Shown here: piece by piece, positions 23,610 to 32,260 of the stretch | How the letters are laid out: every line of letters begins with the position of its first letter | How positions within the stretch are numbered: position 1 is the stretch's first letter | Source of the DNA: Amycolatopsis sp. CA-230715 | GTDB taxonomy: Bacteria; Actinomycetota; Actinomycetes; Mycobacteriales; Pseudonocardiaceae | Direction of reading: 5' to 3' | NCBI RefSeq assembly: GCF_018736145.1 | Contig: NZ_CP059997.1 | Span: 1,301,501-1,365,500, forward strand | Length of the DNA: 64,000 nt | Program-made: the position numbers and the translations under genes | Notes under the pieces: generated by a model | Told to the model about the DNA's origin: nothing | Database searches by the model: none | What the model saw: only the letters and a program-made list of their open reading frames with translations

Positions 23610-24446
23610 TCAATCGAGAGCTTCGGCGAACACCGACAGCGCCACGCCGGGCTGGTAGGCGGTCAGAATGCGATTGGCCGGCTGCTGGAGTGCTTCGACG
23701 GCGTGCTCCCGGCACGCTGGAAACCTCTGGTGGCCGCCATCGGGACCGAGCAGTTCGACCACCGAGTCGCGGGGGCAGCCCCGCGTCCCGCAGGCGTCGC
23801 CGTCGCGGCTGAGCAGAGCCGAATGCCCGTTCGTCGCGGCGTACGCGTCCGCGGTCAGCGCGGCGAGCAGCCCGATCGGCTTCGCGGCGGCGGGGTCGGT
23901 CGGCGTGGCCGCGTTCAACGCCACCGCGTACGCGTCCACCAGCAGCAAGTCGAACGCGTCGAGTCGCTGCGCCGTCGACGCTTGTTCGAATTCGGCCAGC
24001 CGCGCGCGCAGCGTCTCCAGCCATGGCAGGCCCGGTCGCCCCTCGGCCGTGGCGAGCACGGCCCGCACGCACTCCGCGAACTCGCCGGCGTGGGTGTTCC
24101 ACCACGTGAGCTTGCGCTGTCGCTGGTCGGCCAGACCGGCCAGACCGGGCCACTTGCGCCGGGCGCCCTGCCTGGTCATCCCGGCCGCGGCACCGATCGC
24201 GGGATAGTCGGCACCGTGCTGCGCGGCCGACAGCGCGGCGGAGGCCGCCAGCTGTTCGGCGCTGTCCCGGATCGCCATCAACGAGGTCAGCGTGGCCAGC
24301 CACAGTTGCCGCGGCTGCGCGTCCGGCGGATCCGGCTGAGTTTTCCCGTTCGGCCCGAGCGGCGGCGTTTCCCGCGCCGTCGCCTGCGCCAGACGCTCGA
24401 TGGCCGCGGTCAACTCGGCGCGTTGCGCGCTGGACAGCCTTCGCAC
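23610..24446 (-). CDS. HTH-containing protein, probable regulator of the divergent epimerase
   Basis: 278 residues from a GTG with AAGGAG upstream. Helix-rich N-terminus, then an HTH-like segment QHGADYPAIGAAAGMTRQGA followed by RRKWPG at ~residues 88-110. The C-terminal half has LDAFDLLLVDAYAVALNAAT and a Cys-containing SRDGDACGTRGCPRDSVVEL, ending in CREHAVEALQQPANRI, which could hold a metal (Cys/Cys/Cys/His). I do not recognise a named family. It is divergent from the epimerase gene across two related palindromes, so it is most simply the local transcriptional regulator. Confidence 0.65.
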   Translation of the reverse strand: MRRLSSAQRAELTAAIERLAQATARETPPLGPNGKTQPDPPDAQPRQLWLATLTSLMAIRDSAEQLAASAALSAAQHGADYPAIGAAAGMTRQGARRKWPGLAGLADQRQRKLTWWNTHAGEFAECVRAVLATAEGRPGLPWLETLRARLAEFEQASTAQRLDAFDLLLVDAYAVALNAATPTDPAAAKPIGLLAALTADAYAATNGHSALLSRDGDACGTRGCPRDSVVELLGPDGGHQRFPACREHAVEALQQPANRILTAYQPGVALSVFAEALD

Positions 24447-24458
24447 GAACCACTCCTT

Positions 24459-24474
24459 GACAACATCTGTTTAC
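24459..24474. promoter_or_regulatory. Operator copy A (degenerate)
   Basis: GACAACA-tc-TGTTTAC: the left arm is identical to operator copy B 37 bp away and 5 of 7 right-arm positions agree. It lies 13 bp above the start of the HTH gene. Confidence 0.6.
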
Positions 24475-24495
24475 GACACGACCATGATGATCCTC

Positions 24496-24511
24496 GACAA
24501 CATTTGTTGTC
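24496..24511. promoter_or_regulatory. Operator copy B (perfect palindrome)
   Basis: GACAACA-tt-TGTTGTC, perfect 7-bp arms, 20 bp above the epimerase ATG. The A/T-rich site stands out against its surroundings. With copy A it covers the divergent promoter region. Confidence 0.7.
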
Positions 24512-24530
24512 AACACAGGGGAGGATGGAC

Positions 24531-25553
24531 ATGAGACTCTTGGTCATCGGCGGTACCTCGTTCGCCGGACGCACCATCGCGCGCGACGCACTCGGCCGCG
24601 GACACCAGGTCACGACCTTCAACCGCGGACTGACCGGCAAGGACATCGACGGCGTCGAGGCTCTGCGCGGTGACAGGTCCGCCGACGAGGACCTCCAGCC
24701 GCTTGCCGGGCGCGCCTTCGACGCGGTCATCGACCCGAGCGGGCAGGTACCGGCGCACGTGCTGCGCACCGCGCGGGCACTGGCCGGCTCCGTCCCGTTC
24801 TACGCGTTCGTCTCCACCACGGCCGTCTACCAGGCGTGGCACACCGCCGGAGTGGACGAGTCCGCCGCGACCTGGCCGGGCACGGCCGACGAGGACGGCG
24901 ACCCGGCCGACCTGGCGAAGCTGAGCGCGCGCAAACGCGGGTGCGAGCTGGCGATCGAGCAGACGTACGGGCCGGACGGCTGCTTGATCGCGCGCTCCGG
25001 TTTGCTCGTGGGCCCGCACGACAACGTGGGCCAGGTGCCGTGGTGGCTCACCAGGATCGCCAAGGGCGGCCGGGTGATCGCGCCCGGCGATCCCGCTCGC
25101 CTGCTTCAGCTGATCGACGTGCGCGATCTGTCCGCGTTCGTGCTCGACCAGGTCGAGGCGCGCGCGGGCGGGATTCACAACATCGTCCCGGACACGCCGA
25201 ACACCACGATGGGCCAGCTCGTCGAGCACTGCGCGCAGGCGACGGGTTCGACCGCCGCACCCGTGTGGATGGACGAGGGTTTCCTGTTCTCCCAAGGCGT
25301 CGCGCCGTGGACCGAGCTCCCGCTGTGGCTGCCGGACGGGCCGGACACCGCCGGATTCTGGGCGGTGTCCGGCGCCCGCGCGAAGGCGGCGGGCCTGCGC
25401 ACCCGCCCGTTCGGCGAGTCCGTGCGGGACATCTGGGACTGGCTGCGGTCAGGCGGCGCGGTCCAACCGGCTCCCGGTGTCCTGCCGTTCGGCCTCTCCC
25501 CCGAGAAGGAACGACAGGTGTTCGCGGCCTGGGACTCCCGGCCGGTCGCCTGA
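24531..25553 (+). CDS. NAD-dependent epimerase/dehydratase-family protein
   Basis: 340 residues. Start chosen at the ATG 6 bp after GGGGAGG rather than the ATG at 24525, which touches it. The N-terminal Rossmann motif is MRLLVIGGTSFAGRTIARDA. The extended-SDR middle reads FYAFVSTTAVYQAWHTAGVD, LSARKRGCELAIEQTYGPDG and CLIARSGLLVGPHD. The usual Tyr-X3-Lys is replaced around LSARKRGCE, as in atypical extended SDRs (isoflavone-reductase or NmrA-like and ribosome-associated types). It ends in FGESVRDIWDWLRSGG. It is divergent from an HTH gene. The substrate, perhaps a sugar nucleotide, is unknown. Confidence 0.82.
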   Translation: MRLLVIGGTSFAGRTIARDALGRGHQVTTFNRGLTGKDIDGVEALRGDRSADEDLQPLAGRAFDAVIDPSGQVPAHVLRTARALAGSVPFYAFVSTTAVYQAWHTAGVDESAATWPGTADEDGDPADLAKLSARKRGCELAIEQTYGPDGCLIARSGLLVGPHDNVGQVPWWLTRIAKGGRVIAPGDPARLLQLIDVRDLSAFVLDQVEARAGGIHNIVPDTPNTTMGQLVEHCAQATGSTAAPVWMDEGFLFSQGVAPWTELPLWLPDGPDTAGFWAVSGARAKAAGLRTRPFGESVRDIWDWLRSGGAVQPAPGVLPFGLSPEKERQVFAAWDSRPVA

Positions 25554-25700
25554 CCTCCCGTCCTGCGGCTGAGGTGGCCCGCGAGCCCCTCGCGACTACT
25601 GCTTTCGTGCTCCGCACTTGAACTGGACACCCGGCGCTACTACCTTCGGCCGTCTCGATTCGGCCGCAAAGCCGGGCATCACGGTTGAAGGGGAGGCATC

Positions 25701-26075
25701 GTGTCGGCGCCGCGAAAGCCAGACCACACGGGACAACCGCTCGAGATCGAGCACGTGCGTCCACGCGAAGGAGTCGTGCTCATCGCGTTCCGGGGAGATC
25801 TCGACACAGCGACCTGCCCGTCCGCGCGCGCGGCGATCGAGGACGCGCTGGAAGTGGAGGTGACCCGGACGCTGGTGCTGGACTTCTCGCGCGTCCACGT
25901 CTTCGCCACGGCCGCGGCACATCTGGTGAACGACGTCAGCACCGCCAGTGAACGGTGCGGAACAGATCTCCGCGTGGTGGCGGGAGAATCGCGGTGCATC
26001 CGCCGCCCGTTGAGCATGTTCGGCGGCGGGAAAACAGCGATGCACGATTCCCGCGCCGCCGCGCTGCGCGCCTGA
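25701..26075 (+). CDS. STAS-domain anti-anti-sigma-like protein lacking the usual Ser
   Basis: 124 residues from a GTG with GGGGAGG upstream. STAS fold: PREGVVLIAFRGDLDTATCP, then EVTRTLVLDFSRVHVFATAA, then CGTDLRVVAGESRCIRRPLS. In SpoIIAA-type proteins the helix after the second strand starts D-S-S-G, with the Ser phosphorylated by an anti-sigma kinase. Here that position reads F-A-T-A-A, so only a Thr could be phosphorylated, if any. It may be a constitutive binder or a ligand-binding STAS protein. No kinase or sigma gene lies adjacent. Confidence 0.8.
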   Translation: MSAPRKPDHTGQPLEIEHVRPREGVVLIAFRGDLDTATCPSARAAIEDALEVEVTRTLVLDFSRVHVFATAAAHLVNDVSTASERCGTDLRVVAGESRCIRRPLSMFGGGKTAMHDSRAAALRA

Positions 26076-26186
26076 ACGGCAGGGCCGATTCCGGTCCTGA
26101 AGTGCGAATGTGGAAACAATAGGGATTGACGGCCGCGGTCGCGAACCGTGGCGTACTTTCGTCACCAAAAGTGACGCAAAGCGGGT

Positions 26187-26400
26187 TCACTGAATTACCG
26201 GGGATATTTTTGGACCGAGCACGCGAGGTGCCTGGAAGCCGCCGATCCGCTGTTCGAGCAGTTCGGCCAGCCGCAGCGGGGTCCGGTCCTCGAACATCGG
26301 GCCGACGAGCTGCACCCCGACCGGCAGGCACTCGGGAGACCGGCCCGCGGGTACCCGGCGCCGTCGATGTCGATCCGGCGTTCCATCAGCTCGGATGCCT
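26187..26400 (-). pseudogene. Amidase C-terminal remnant
   Basis: On the minus strand, RRIDIDGAGYPRAGLP continues only after a frame change as ECLPVGVQLVGPMFEDRTPL, RLAELLEQRIGGFQAPRV and a stop after ISPVIQ. LPVGVQLVGP is the amidase-signature family C-terminal motif. The catalytic Ser-Ser-Lys core is absent. It is probably a decayed amidase, part of a remnant-rich kilobase. Confidence 0.65.
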
Positions 26401-26516
26401 CAATTCTGGCCCGCCGAGATGCGAGGAGATATTCGGCCCGGGGCGACCCGACCGGCATGCGCCTTTCCTGTGTGCCCATTCGGCCTCCAGCACTCCTTGG
26501 TACCGAACAGCGGGCC

Positions 26517-26885
26517 TCAGCACGGTTGCAACGAAGACGCCTCATCGCTCTCGTGGTCCGTGAGGTTGACCGCGGCGGTCGGGCCGAAATGGTCCATCGG
26601 GTGATTCTCACCGCGGTGCCCGGCGTCGAAGTACCAGCAGTAGCGCCTGCCCGAGTTGTTCCGCCACGACGACATCTGGTCGTTGAACGTGCCGTTCGAT
26701 TCGGGGTGCTTCGAGCTGTTCTGGCACGTGTCGCAGGGAAGGGTCGCGAAGTTCGACTGGGAGGTGTACGGCTCCCGGAAGTTGTACGCGTTGCCGTCGG
26801 AGTCCCTGTCCTGGTGGAGGCACACGAATCCAGGATCACAGTCGAAGGGGCTGCCGGGGGCTCTCCCGGTGTCCGTGGTGAACAC
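26517..26885 (-). CDS. Peptidase inhibitor family I36-like protein, signal peptide missing
   Basis: Up to 122 residues from a GTG. CDPGFVCLHQDRDSDGNAYN, then TFNDQMSSWRNNSGRRYCWY and FDAGHRGENHPMDHFGPTAA follow the secreted I36/beta-gamma-crystallin-like pattern of actinobacteria, including paired Cys and the WxNNS motif. Family members are exported, but here no signal sequence lies upstream in frame, and the sequence above the GTG is Pro/Arg-rich without coding character. The gene is probably truncated at its 5' end. It sits between the amidase remnant and the acylase gene. Confidence 0.6.
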   Translation of the reverse strand: MFTTDTGRAPGSPFDCDPGFVCLHQDRDSDGNAYNFREPYTSQSNFATLPCDTCQNSSKHPESNGTFNDQMSSWRNNSGRRYCWYFDAGHRGENHPMDHFGPTAAVNLTDHESDEASSLQPC

Positions 26886-27099
26886 GACCCCTCGCGGCAG
26901 CCCAGGCCGCGGCGGGGCCAGCTGGGGCGCGAGCGGGTCACCGCGTACCGCACACCGTCCCCTGCCGCGACGAGCGGCGCGACGAACGTCGAGCCGTCGG
27001 AGCGCCCCAGCCGCACCGCGTTCGGGCCGTCCCCCGACAACCTTTTCGAACGTTCTGGAATAGCTCGCGCACGCGCCGTTCGCCGTCGAACCGCCGACA

Positions 27100-29313
27100 T
27101 CATCCGCCTGGGTGGTACCTGCGCTCGATGTGCCCGGTCAGGTCGTCGGGATGGAAGTAGACGGGCCGCAGGTTTCCGCTCGCGTACCGGTCGGCTTGGT
27201 CGGCGAAATGCGGCGAGCCGGGATGGCCGCTCGCGCCGCCCTCTCGCACCGCCATCGCGCGCGGTCTCGGCCCGAATTCCACGACAGCCACAAAAGTATT
27301 GCCGCTCGTGCCGTAGAAACGCTTCGTGGTGCCACCAGGCCGCTCCGGTCCGCGGTCGGCCGCGAACGACGCGAGGGAGCCGAGCTTCGCGGAGACGAAA
27401 GGCACCGAAGTGCTCGGCTTCGCGTCGTCGAAGGTCTGGTCGATCGCGTCGTCGAGACGTTGGAAGCGGTTGATTTCACCCCAGGGAACCCGCCAGCCGC
27501 CGAAGTCGTGCGTGAGCCGCTCCATCGCGGCTTCGAGCGAGGCGAGTCGCTGTTCATCGGTGTCACGCGGCCCCGCGGCCCAGAACACCGCCAGCGAGGT
27601 CTCGGTCGAGTCCACGCCCCAGCGGTAGTCCCAGCCGCGCAGCAAGGCGATCGGGTCGGCGAGCTTCGCTTTTCGCGGGGCGCCCGCGGGCAGCTTTTCC
27701 CACGCCTCGACGAGTCGCGGTATCAGTCCGCTCACCGGCGCCCCGTCACCGGTGTCCGGGGCGAACGCGGGAATGCGGGAATCGAAAGCGACATCGCGCA
27801 GAGTTTGTGCGGTGAAAACCTTTCGCTCGCTCAGCAACCGGACGGCGTGCGGCCCGCGCGGAGTCTCTCCGACCTGGTCGAGGTACTTCGGGTAATCGGC
27901 GGCTTCGGGGCTGTCCGGCCCGGCGCAGGTCCACGGCCAGTTGTTCGAGTTGAACACCCAGCCGTGCCGCGGATTCACGGCCCGCGGCAGGTCTTCGAGG
28001 CGGTGCAGTCCCCGCCAGTCGGTCGCCGGGTCGCTGCCGTCGACGGGCTTCGTGTAGTCGAAGCGATCGTCGCGGATCGGCATGAACTGCGGCATGAGGA
28101 AGGCGATTTCGCCGCTCGAATCCGCGAATATCGTGTTGTTGGAGCTGTTGGCCTTGAATTCCGCCACCTTGAGGTATTCCGCGTAGTTCCGCGCCTTGGT
28201 ACGGAGGTAGCTTTGCTGCAGCGCCTCGACGGGCTTGTTCATCAGTGCGAACGCGATCCACTTGCCGCCCGTCTCGCCCACGATCGGGCCGTGGTGGGTG
28301 GCGAAGGTGGTGAAGCTGCGCTCGGCCGCCGTGCCTTCGGCCGTGCGGTAGGCCAAGGTGATCGTCTTCTTCGCCACCGGTCGCAGCGCGGCGCCGTACC
28401 GGTAGGACAGGCGACCGTGCTCCCCCGGCACGATCGTCTCGGCGAACTCGTCGATGTTGTCGGCGCCGGTCGAGGTGTGCATCCAGCCCACGTTCGCGTT
28501 GAAACCCTGGTACAGGAAGAACTGCCCCCAGGTGGCCGCGCCGTAGGCGTTGAGCCCTTCGCCGCTGGTCACGTGCTGCTCCGAGCGGAAGTAGAAGGTG
28601 GTGTGCGGGTTGATCAGGAGCAGCGTGTTGCCGTTCCGCGTGCGGTTCGGCGCGATCGCGATGCCGTTCGAACCCGTTGGCTCGTGCGGCGGCTCGGGCT
28701 CGGCGTCGACTGGGGACGCCTGGTGGTCGTAGAAGGCCTGGAGCCGAGAGAGCGAGGCTCGCGTGATGTCGCCGCCGATGCTGCCTTCGGTGAAGCTCAG
28801 CGCCATCCACGGTTCGAACCGCGTGAGCACCAGCGGGCGCACCTCGGGGTGGACCGCGAGGTAGTAGTTCAGCCCGTCCGCCCACGCCTCCATCAGCTCG
28901 CGCAACCAGCCGGGGCTACGCGGGTAGAGCTCGCACCTCAGCACCTCGGGATCGATGAACAGCCGCTGGCGGAGGTCCTGCCAGAGCGCGCGTTCGCCGT
29001 TGGCCTCGGCGAGCCTGCCGAGGCTGGTCAGGTAGTTGGTTTCGATCCGGTTGAAGTCGTCCTCGGCCTGGGCGTACATCATCCCGAACACCGCGCTGGC
29101 GTCGGTCCTGCCGTGGACGTGCGCGATCCCCCAGTCGTCGCGGGTGATCGTCACCCGCGACGCGTGCCCGCGCCAGCGGGCGAGCTCGGACGAGGTCGGC
29201 CCCGCAGCCGCGGCCGCGCGGCCCGACGACAGGCTCGCCGTCACCACGGCCGCCGTCGCCCCGCCGAGGAACCGGCGCCGGTTCACCACTCTGTCGTGCT
29301 GGACGTCGTTCAT
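27100..29313 (-). CDS. Tat-exported penicillin/AHL acylase (Ntn hydrolase)
   Basis: 737 residues from an ATG with GGAAGGTGGAG upstream. A twin-arginine signal (NRRRFLGGATAAVVTASLSS) exports it. The alpha chain is residues ~45-214. The predicted autocleavage is before Ser215 in EPTGSNGIAIAPNRTRNGNT, which becomes the N-terminal nucleophile of the beta chain. Later motifs GYRTAEG-like, ANSSNNTIFADSSGEIAFLM and GWVFNSNNWPWTCAG (oxyanion Asn region) are intact. It hydrolyses amides of fatty or aryl acids, and family members deacylate acyl-homoserine lactones, aculeacin or penicillins. It could be for quorum quenching or resistance; substrate open. Confidence 0.9.
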   Translation of the reverse strand: MNDVQHDRVVNRRRFLGGATAAVVTASLSSGRAAAAAGPTSSELARWRGHASRVTITRDDWGIAHVHGRTDASAVFGMMYAQAEDDFNRIETNYLTSLGRLAEANGERALWQDLRQRLFIDPEVLRCELYPRSPGWLRELMEAWADGLNYYLAVHPEVRPLVLTRFEPWMALSFTEGSIGGDITRASLSRLQAFYDHQASPVDAEPEPPHEPTGSNGIAIAPNRTRNGNTLLLINPHTTFYFRSEQHVTSGEGLNAYGAATWGQFFLYQGFNANVGWMHTSTGADNIDEFAETIVPGEHGRLSYRYGAALRPVAKKTITLAYRTAEGTAAERSFTTFATHHGPIVGETGGKWIAFALMNKPVEALQQSYLRTKARNYAEYLKVAEFKANSSNNTIFADSSGEIAFLMPQFMPIRDDRFDYTKPVDGSDPATDWRGLHRLEDLPRAVNPRHGWVFNSNNWPWTCAGPDSPEAADYPKYLDQVGETPRGPHAVRLLSERKVFTAQTLRDVAFDSRIPAFAPDTGDGAPVSGLIPRLVEAWEKLPAGAPRKAKLADPIALLRGWDYRWGVDSTETSLAVFWAAGPRDTDEQRLASLEAAMERLTHDFGGWRVPWGEINRFQRLDDAIDQTFDDAKPSTSVPFVSAKLGSLASFAADRGPERPGGTTKRFYGTSGNTFVAVVEFGPRPRAMAVREGGASGHPGSPHFADQADRYASGNLRPVYFHPDDLTGHIERRYHPGG

Positions 29314-29565
29314 GCGGTGCTCCACCTTCCTCGGGCGCCAGGACGGCGTGGAACGAAGCTGTGCCGGAGGCAGCATCTCACAGGTCCTCGGCTACGAACG
29401 GCTGGACAAAACACCGCCCGGTCGCCCGCGACAACCTGCACGACCTGCTCCGGCGGGCGGGTCGGCAAGATCGCGTTGAGTCCACAAAGGACGCATAAAC
29501 CGGCATGACCATGCCATATGCGCGCGGGTGAGGACGGGGCCGCGGCGTGCGCTAGAACTGTGCGC

Positions 29566-31452
29566 ATGACAGGACCCGTTTTCGACGCCGACGGTTACAC
29601 GCTCGACGACGATGTCGCGGCGAGGCAGTTCGTCGTCCTCAATGACACCCCGCTCGGTGAGGGCACGGAAACGGACCTGCTCGAGACCAACCAGGTCGCG
29701 CGCGGCCTCGCCGAACTGATCATCGCGTCGCGCACGACCGCGCCGTTCACGCTCGCCGTGGACGCGGCGTGGGGCATGGGCAAGAGCAGTCTGCTGCGCA
29801 CGCTGGAAAAGCGGCTGGCCGCGGAGCCGGCGGTGTCGGTCGTGTGGTTCAACGCGTGGACCTCGGGGGCGGCCAGCGCGCTCGAAGGACTGATCAAGTC
29901 CGTGCTGCTCCGCTTCGACCGCAACCTCATCCGCCGGGCCGTGCGGTCGGTGACCGGGAGAGCACACCTGGTCGGGTTGCTGCGCGGGACAGCGCTGCTC
30001 GTCGGGAGCGCCTTCGGGATCGGCAAGGTCGTCAACGAGCTCTGGCAGGCGCTCGCCGTCGACGCCCGATCGCGGAACCAGCTGAAAGGGGTCCTGCGCG
30101 ACCTGTTCACCACCTGGATCGCGAAGGGCGACCGGACCGGCGGCCAGCGCCTGCTCGTGGTGTTCGTCGACGATCTCGACCGCTGCGCCGGAGAACGGGT
30201 CGTCGAGGTGTGCGAGGCCATCAAGCTCTACCTCGACGTACCGGGCGTGGTGTTCGTGCTCGCCTGCGACCAGACGGTCCTGTGGCGCGCGGTGCAGGAC
30301 TCCGCCGGGAACGGAGAACCCGCCCGCGCCGTCGAATACCTGGAGAAGATCGTCCAGATCAACTACCGGATCCCGCCGCCGAGCACGGTACTCGCGGCGC
30401 AGCTGGTGGACGGCTACCTGCGGCAGTCCGAGACCGCGAACCTGTTCGACTCGTCGATGAGGAACATGATAGTCGACCGGACCGGCCGTAATCCGCGGCG
30501 GATAAAACGACTCATCAACAGCTTCGTCCTCGAATACCACCTGGATCGGTCGTGGGACGATTTCGGTCCGGAAAACCTGGTCAAACTCGTTCTCCTGCAA
30601 CACTTCTACCCGGCCTTCTACGGCCTCATGGCCGACCCGCGCGAGCTTGAACCCGTCCAGGAATTCCTCGCTTACCAGAAGTTTCACGGCATGGTCCGGC
30701 AGGGGGCCTACCAGGACCCCGAGCGGTGGCGGCAGCTGTTTCTGGCCAAGGGCATCCGTCCACCGGAGCGCACGCCGTCAGCCGACGAGCTGAGCACCCA
30801 CCTCCGCGAGCTGGAGCACGAGCTACCGGACGAGTTCCCGGTGCTGGCCGCCGATCGGGACTTCGTCGAGCTTGTCAAGAGCCTCAACCGCTCCCTCGGC
30901 CCGGACCAGTTCCGGCTGCTGCTGCGTAAGCCGTTGACCGGCGGTCCCGCGCATTCCCCCTTCCTGCCTCCAGCGCCGCAGCATCTCGCGGAGAGCCCGC
31001 TCGTGCACTCACCACGAGTTCCCTTGGCCGAAACCTCCGACCCGGCTCGCCTCCCTGGCTTCAGGGTGCTCTGGATCGATGACCACCCCGGCAGCAACCG
31101 GCGGCTGATCGACCACCTCACGCGGCTCGGCGCCGTCGTCACGACCGCCGTGAACCACACCGCCGCGCTCGCCGCGTTCGAAGAGACGGCCTTCTCGATC
31201 GTCCTGTCCGATCTCACCCACGGCGCTGATCCCGAGAAAGGTCTCACCGATCTGGCCCACTACCGCGAACACGGGATCTACCACGGGCCGGTGATCTTCT
31301 GCTCGGGAAAGGCTTCGCCGGAGATCCCCGACCGCGCGGCGCGCCTTGGCGCACTCGGCCCGACCAACGACGAGAACGAGATCATGCGGTGGATCTCGCT
31401 AGTCGCATCGGGAACGCTGTCGCCGCCGCTGCCACCCGACGAGGCATCCTGA
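29566..31452 (+). CDS. KAP-family P-loop NTPase fused to a receiver-like domain
   Basis: 628 residues. The KAP NTPase (~residues 35-400) has a P-loop AVDAAWGMGKSSLLRTLEKR (Lys73) and Walker B LLVVFVDDLDRCAGERVVEV (Asp202-203), with a hydrophobic insert GLLRGTALLVGSAFGIGKVV between them that could enter the membrane. NRTGRNPRRIKRLINSFVLE-type sensor helices follow. The C-terminus (~495-628) is a response-regulator fold: RVLWIDDHPGSNRRLIDHLT (acidic pair 505-506), IVLSDLTHG with phosphoacceptor Asp549, and FCSGKASPE with Lys582. KAP NTPases occur in phage-defence and conflict systems. This fusion may be a self-contained sensor-effector. No kinase is adjacent. TAGAAC 14 bp before the ATG could be the -10 of a near-leaderless transcript. 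Confidence 0.88.
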   Translation: MTGPVFDADGYTLDDDVAARQFVVLNDTPLGEGTETDLLETNQVARGLAELIIASRTTAPFTLAVDAAWGMGKSSLLRTLEKRLAAEPAVSVVWFNAWTSGAASALEGLIKSVLLRFDRNLIRRAVRSVTGRAHLVGLLRGTALLVGSAFGIGKVVNELWQALAVDARSRNQLKGVLRDLFTTWIAKGDRTGGQRLLVVFVDDLDRCAGERVVEVCEAIKLYLDVPGVVFVLACDQTVLWRAVQDSAGNGEPARAVEYLEKIVQINYRIPPPSTVLAAQLVDGYLRQSETANLFDSSMRNMIVDRTGRNPRRIKRLINSFVLEYHLDRSWDDFGPENLVKLVLLQHFYPAFYGLMADPRELEPVQEFLAYQKFHGMVRQGAYQDPERWRQLFLAKGIRPPERTPSADELSTHLRELEHELPDEFPVLAADRDFVELVKSLNRSLGPDQFRLLLRKPLTGGPAHSPFLPPAPQHLAESPLVHSPRVPLAETSDPARLPGFRVLWIDDHPGSNRRLIDHLTRLGAVVTTAVNHTAALAAFEETAFSIVLSDLTHGADPEKGLTDLAHYREHGIYHGPVIFCSGKASPEIPDRAARLGALGPTNDENEIMRWISLVASGTLSPPLPPDEAS

Positions 31453-31504
31453 CGGGTGCCACCGGCGTCCACTGTGGACTATATGGCGGGCGGGAGTTCG
31501 TCGG

Positions 31505-32260
31505 TCACCGGTAGTGGATGCGGACGTCACCACCCCGATCGGGGCCGACTTCCGCTTCGACGCCGAACACCTCCTGGATGCGGGCGGGGGTCAGGACTTC
31601 GCATGGGGGGCCGGAAGCCACCAAGCGGCCGTGGTGCATCAGCGCCAGCCGGTCGCAGAACCGGGCCGCCAGCGACAGGTCGTGCAGGACGACCACCGCG
31701 GTCTGCTCGGCGGCGGCGAGCAGCCGCATGAGTTCGAGCTGGTGCCGGATGTCGAGGTGGTTGGTGGGTTCGTCGAGCAGGATGGCCGAAGGCTCCTGCG
31801 CGAGCGCGCGGGCGATGTGGGTGCGCTGGTGTTCCCCGCCGGAGAGGGTTTTCCACGGCCTGGCACGCAGTTCGGTCAGGCCCATGCGGTCCAGCGCCGC
31901 GTTCACGACGGCGGTGTCGTGGTGGTCGTGGCCGCGCCAGCTCGTGCGGAACGGGGTACGGCCGAGTGCGACGACGTCGACGACGAGAAGGTCGCTTTCG
32001 GTGACCGCGTACTGGTCCACGAAGGCCACCCGGCGGGCGATCCGCGAGCTGTCCCAGCCGGCGATGTCCGCGCCGTCGTAGCGGACGGTCCCTCCCGAGG
32101 GTTTGCGCAGGCCCGCGAGACACCGCAGCAGCGACGACTTGCCGGATCCGTTCGGCCCCACCAGACCGAGCACCTCGCCGGTGCCGACGCTCACCGCGAT
32201 GTCGTCGATGATGGTCTTCGCGGGGACGCCCCAGCGCAGGGATTCCGCCTCGATTCTCAC
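31505..32260 (-). CDS. FecE-like ABC ATPase of a metallophore importer
   Basis: 251 residues from a GTG that overlaps the permease stop as GTGA. Walker A LGLVGPNGSGKSSLLRCLAG, ABC signature KTLSGGEHQRTHIARALAQE, Walker B AILLDEPTNHLDIRHQLELM and H-loop VVVLHDLSLAARFCDRLALM are all intact. It would drive import of metal-metallophore complexes with the preceding FecCD-type permease and binding protein. It is the last gene of the ten-gene operon. Confidence 0.9.
   Translation of the reverse strand: MRIEAESLRWGVPAKTIIDDIAVSVGTGEVLGLVGPNGSGKSSLLRCLAGLRKPSGGTVRYDGADIAGWDSSRIARRVAFVDQYAVTESDLLVVDVVALGRTPFRTSWRGHDHHDTAVVNAALDRMGLTELRARPWKTLSGGEHQRTHIARALAQEPSAILLDEPTNHLDIRHQLELMRLLAAAEQTAVVVLHDLSLAARFCDRLALMHHGRLVASGPPCEVLTPARIQEVFGVEAEVGPDRGGDVRIHYR

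Noticed and set aside
27112..29508. Plus-strand ~800-codon frame opposite the acylase
   Set aside because: It mirrors the acylase gene, which has a Tat signal, Ntn nucleophile and ribosome site; the antisense protein is Val/Arg/Gly-rich with no domain.
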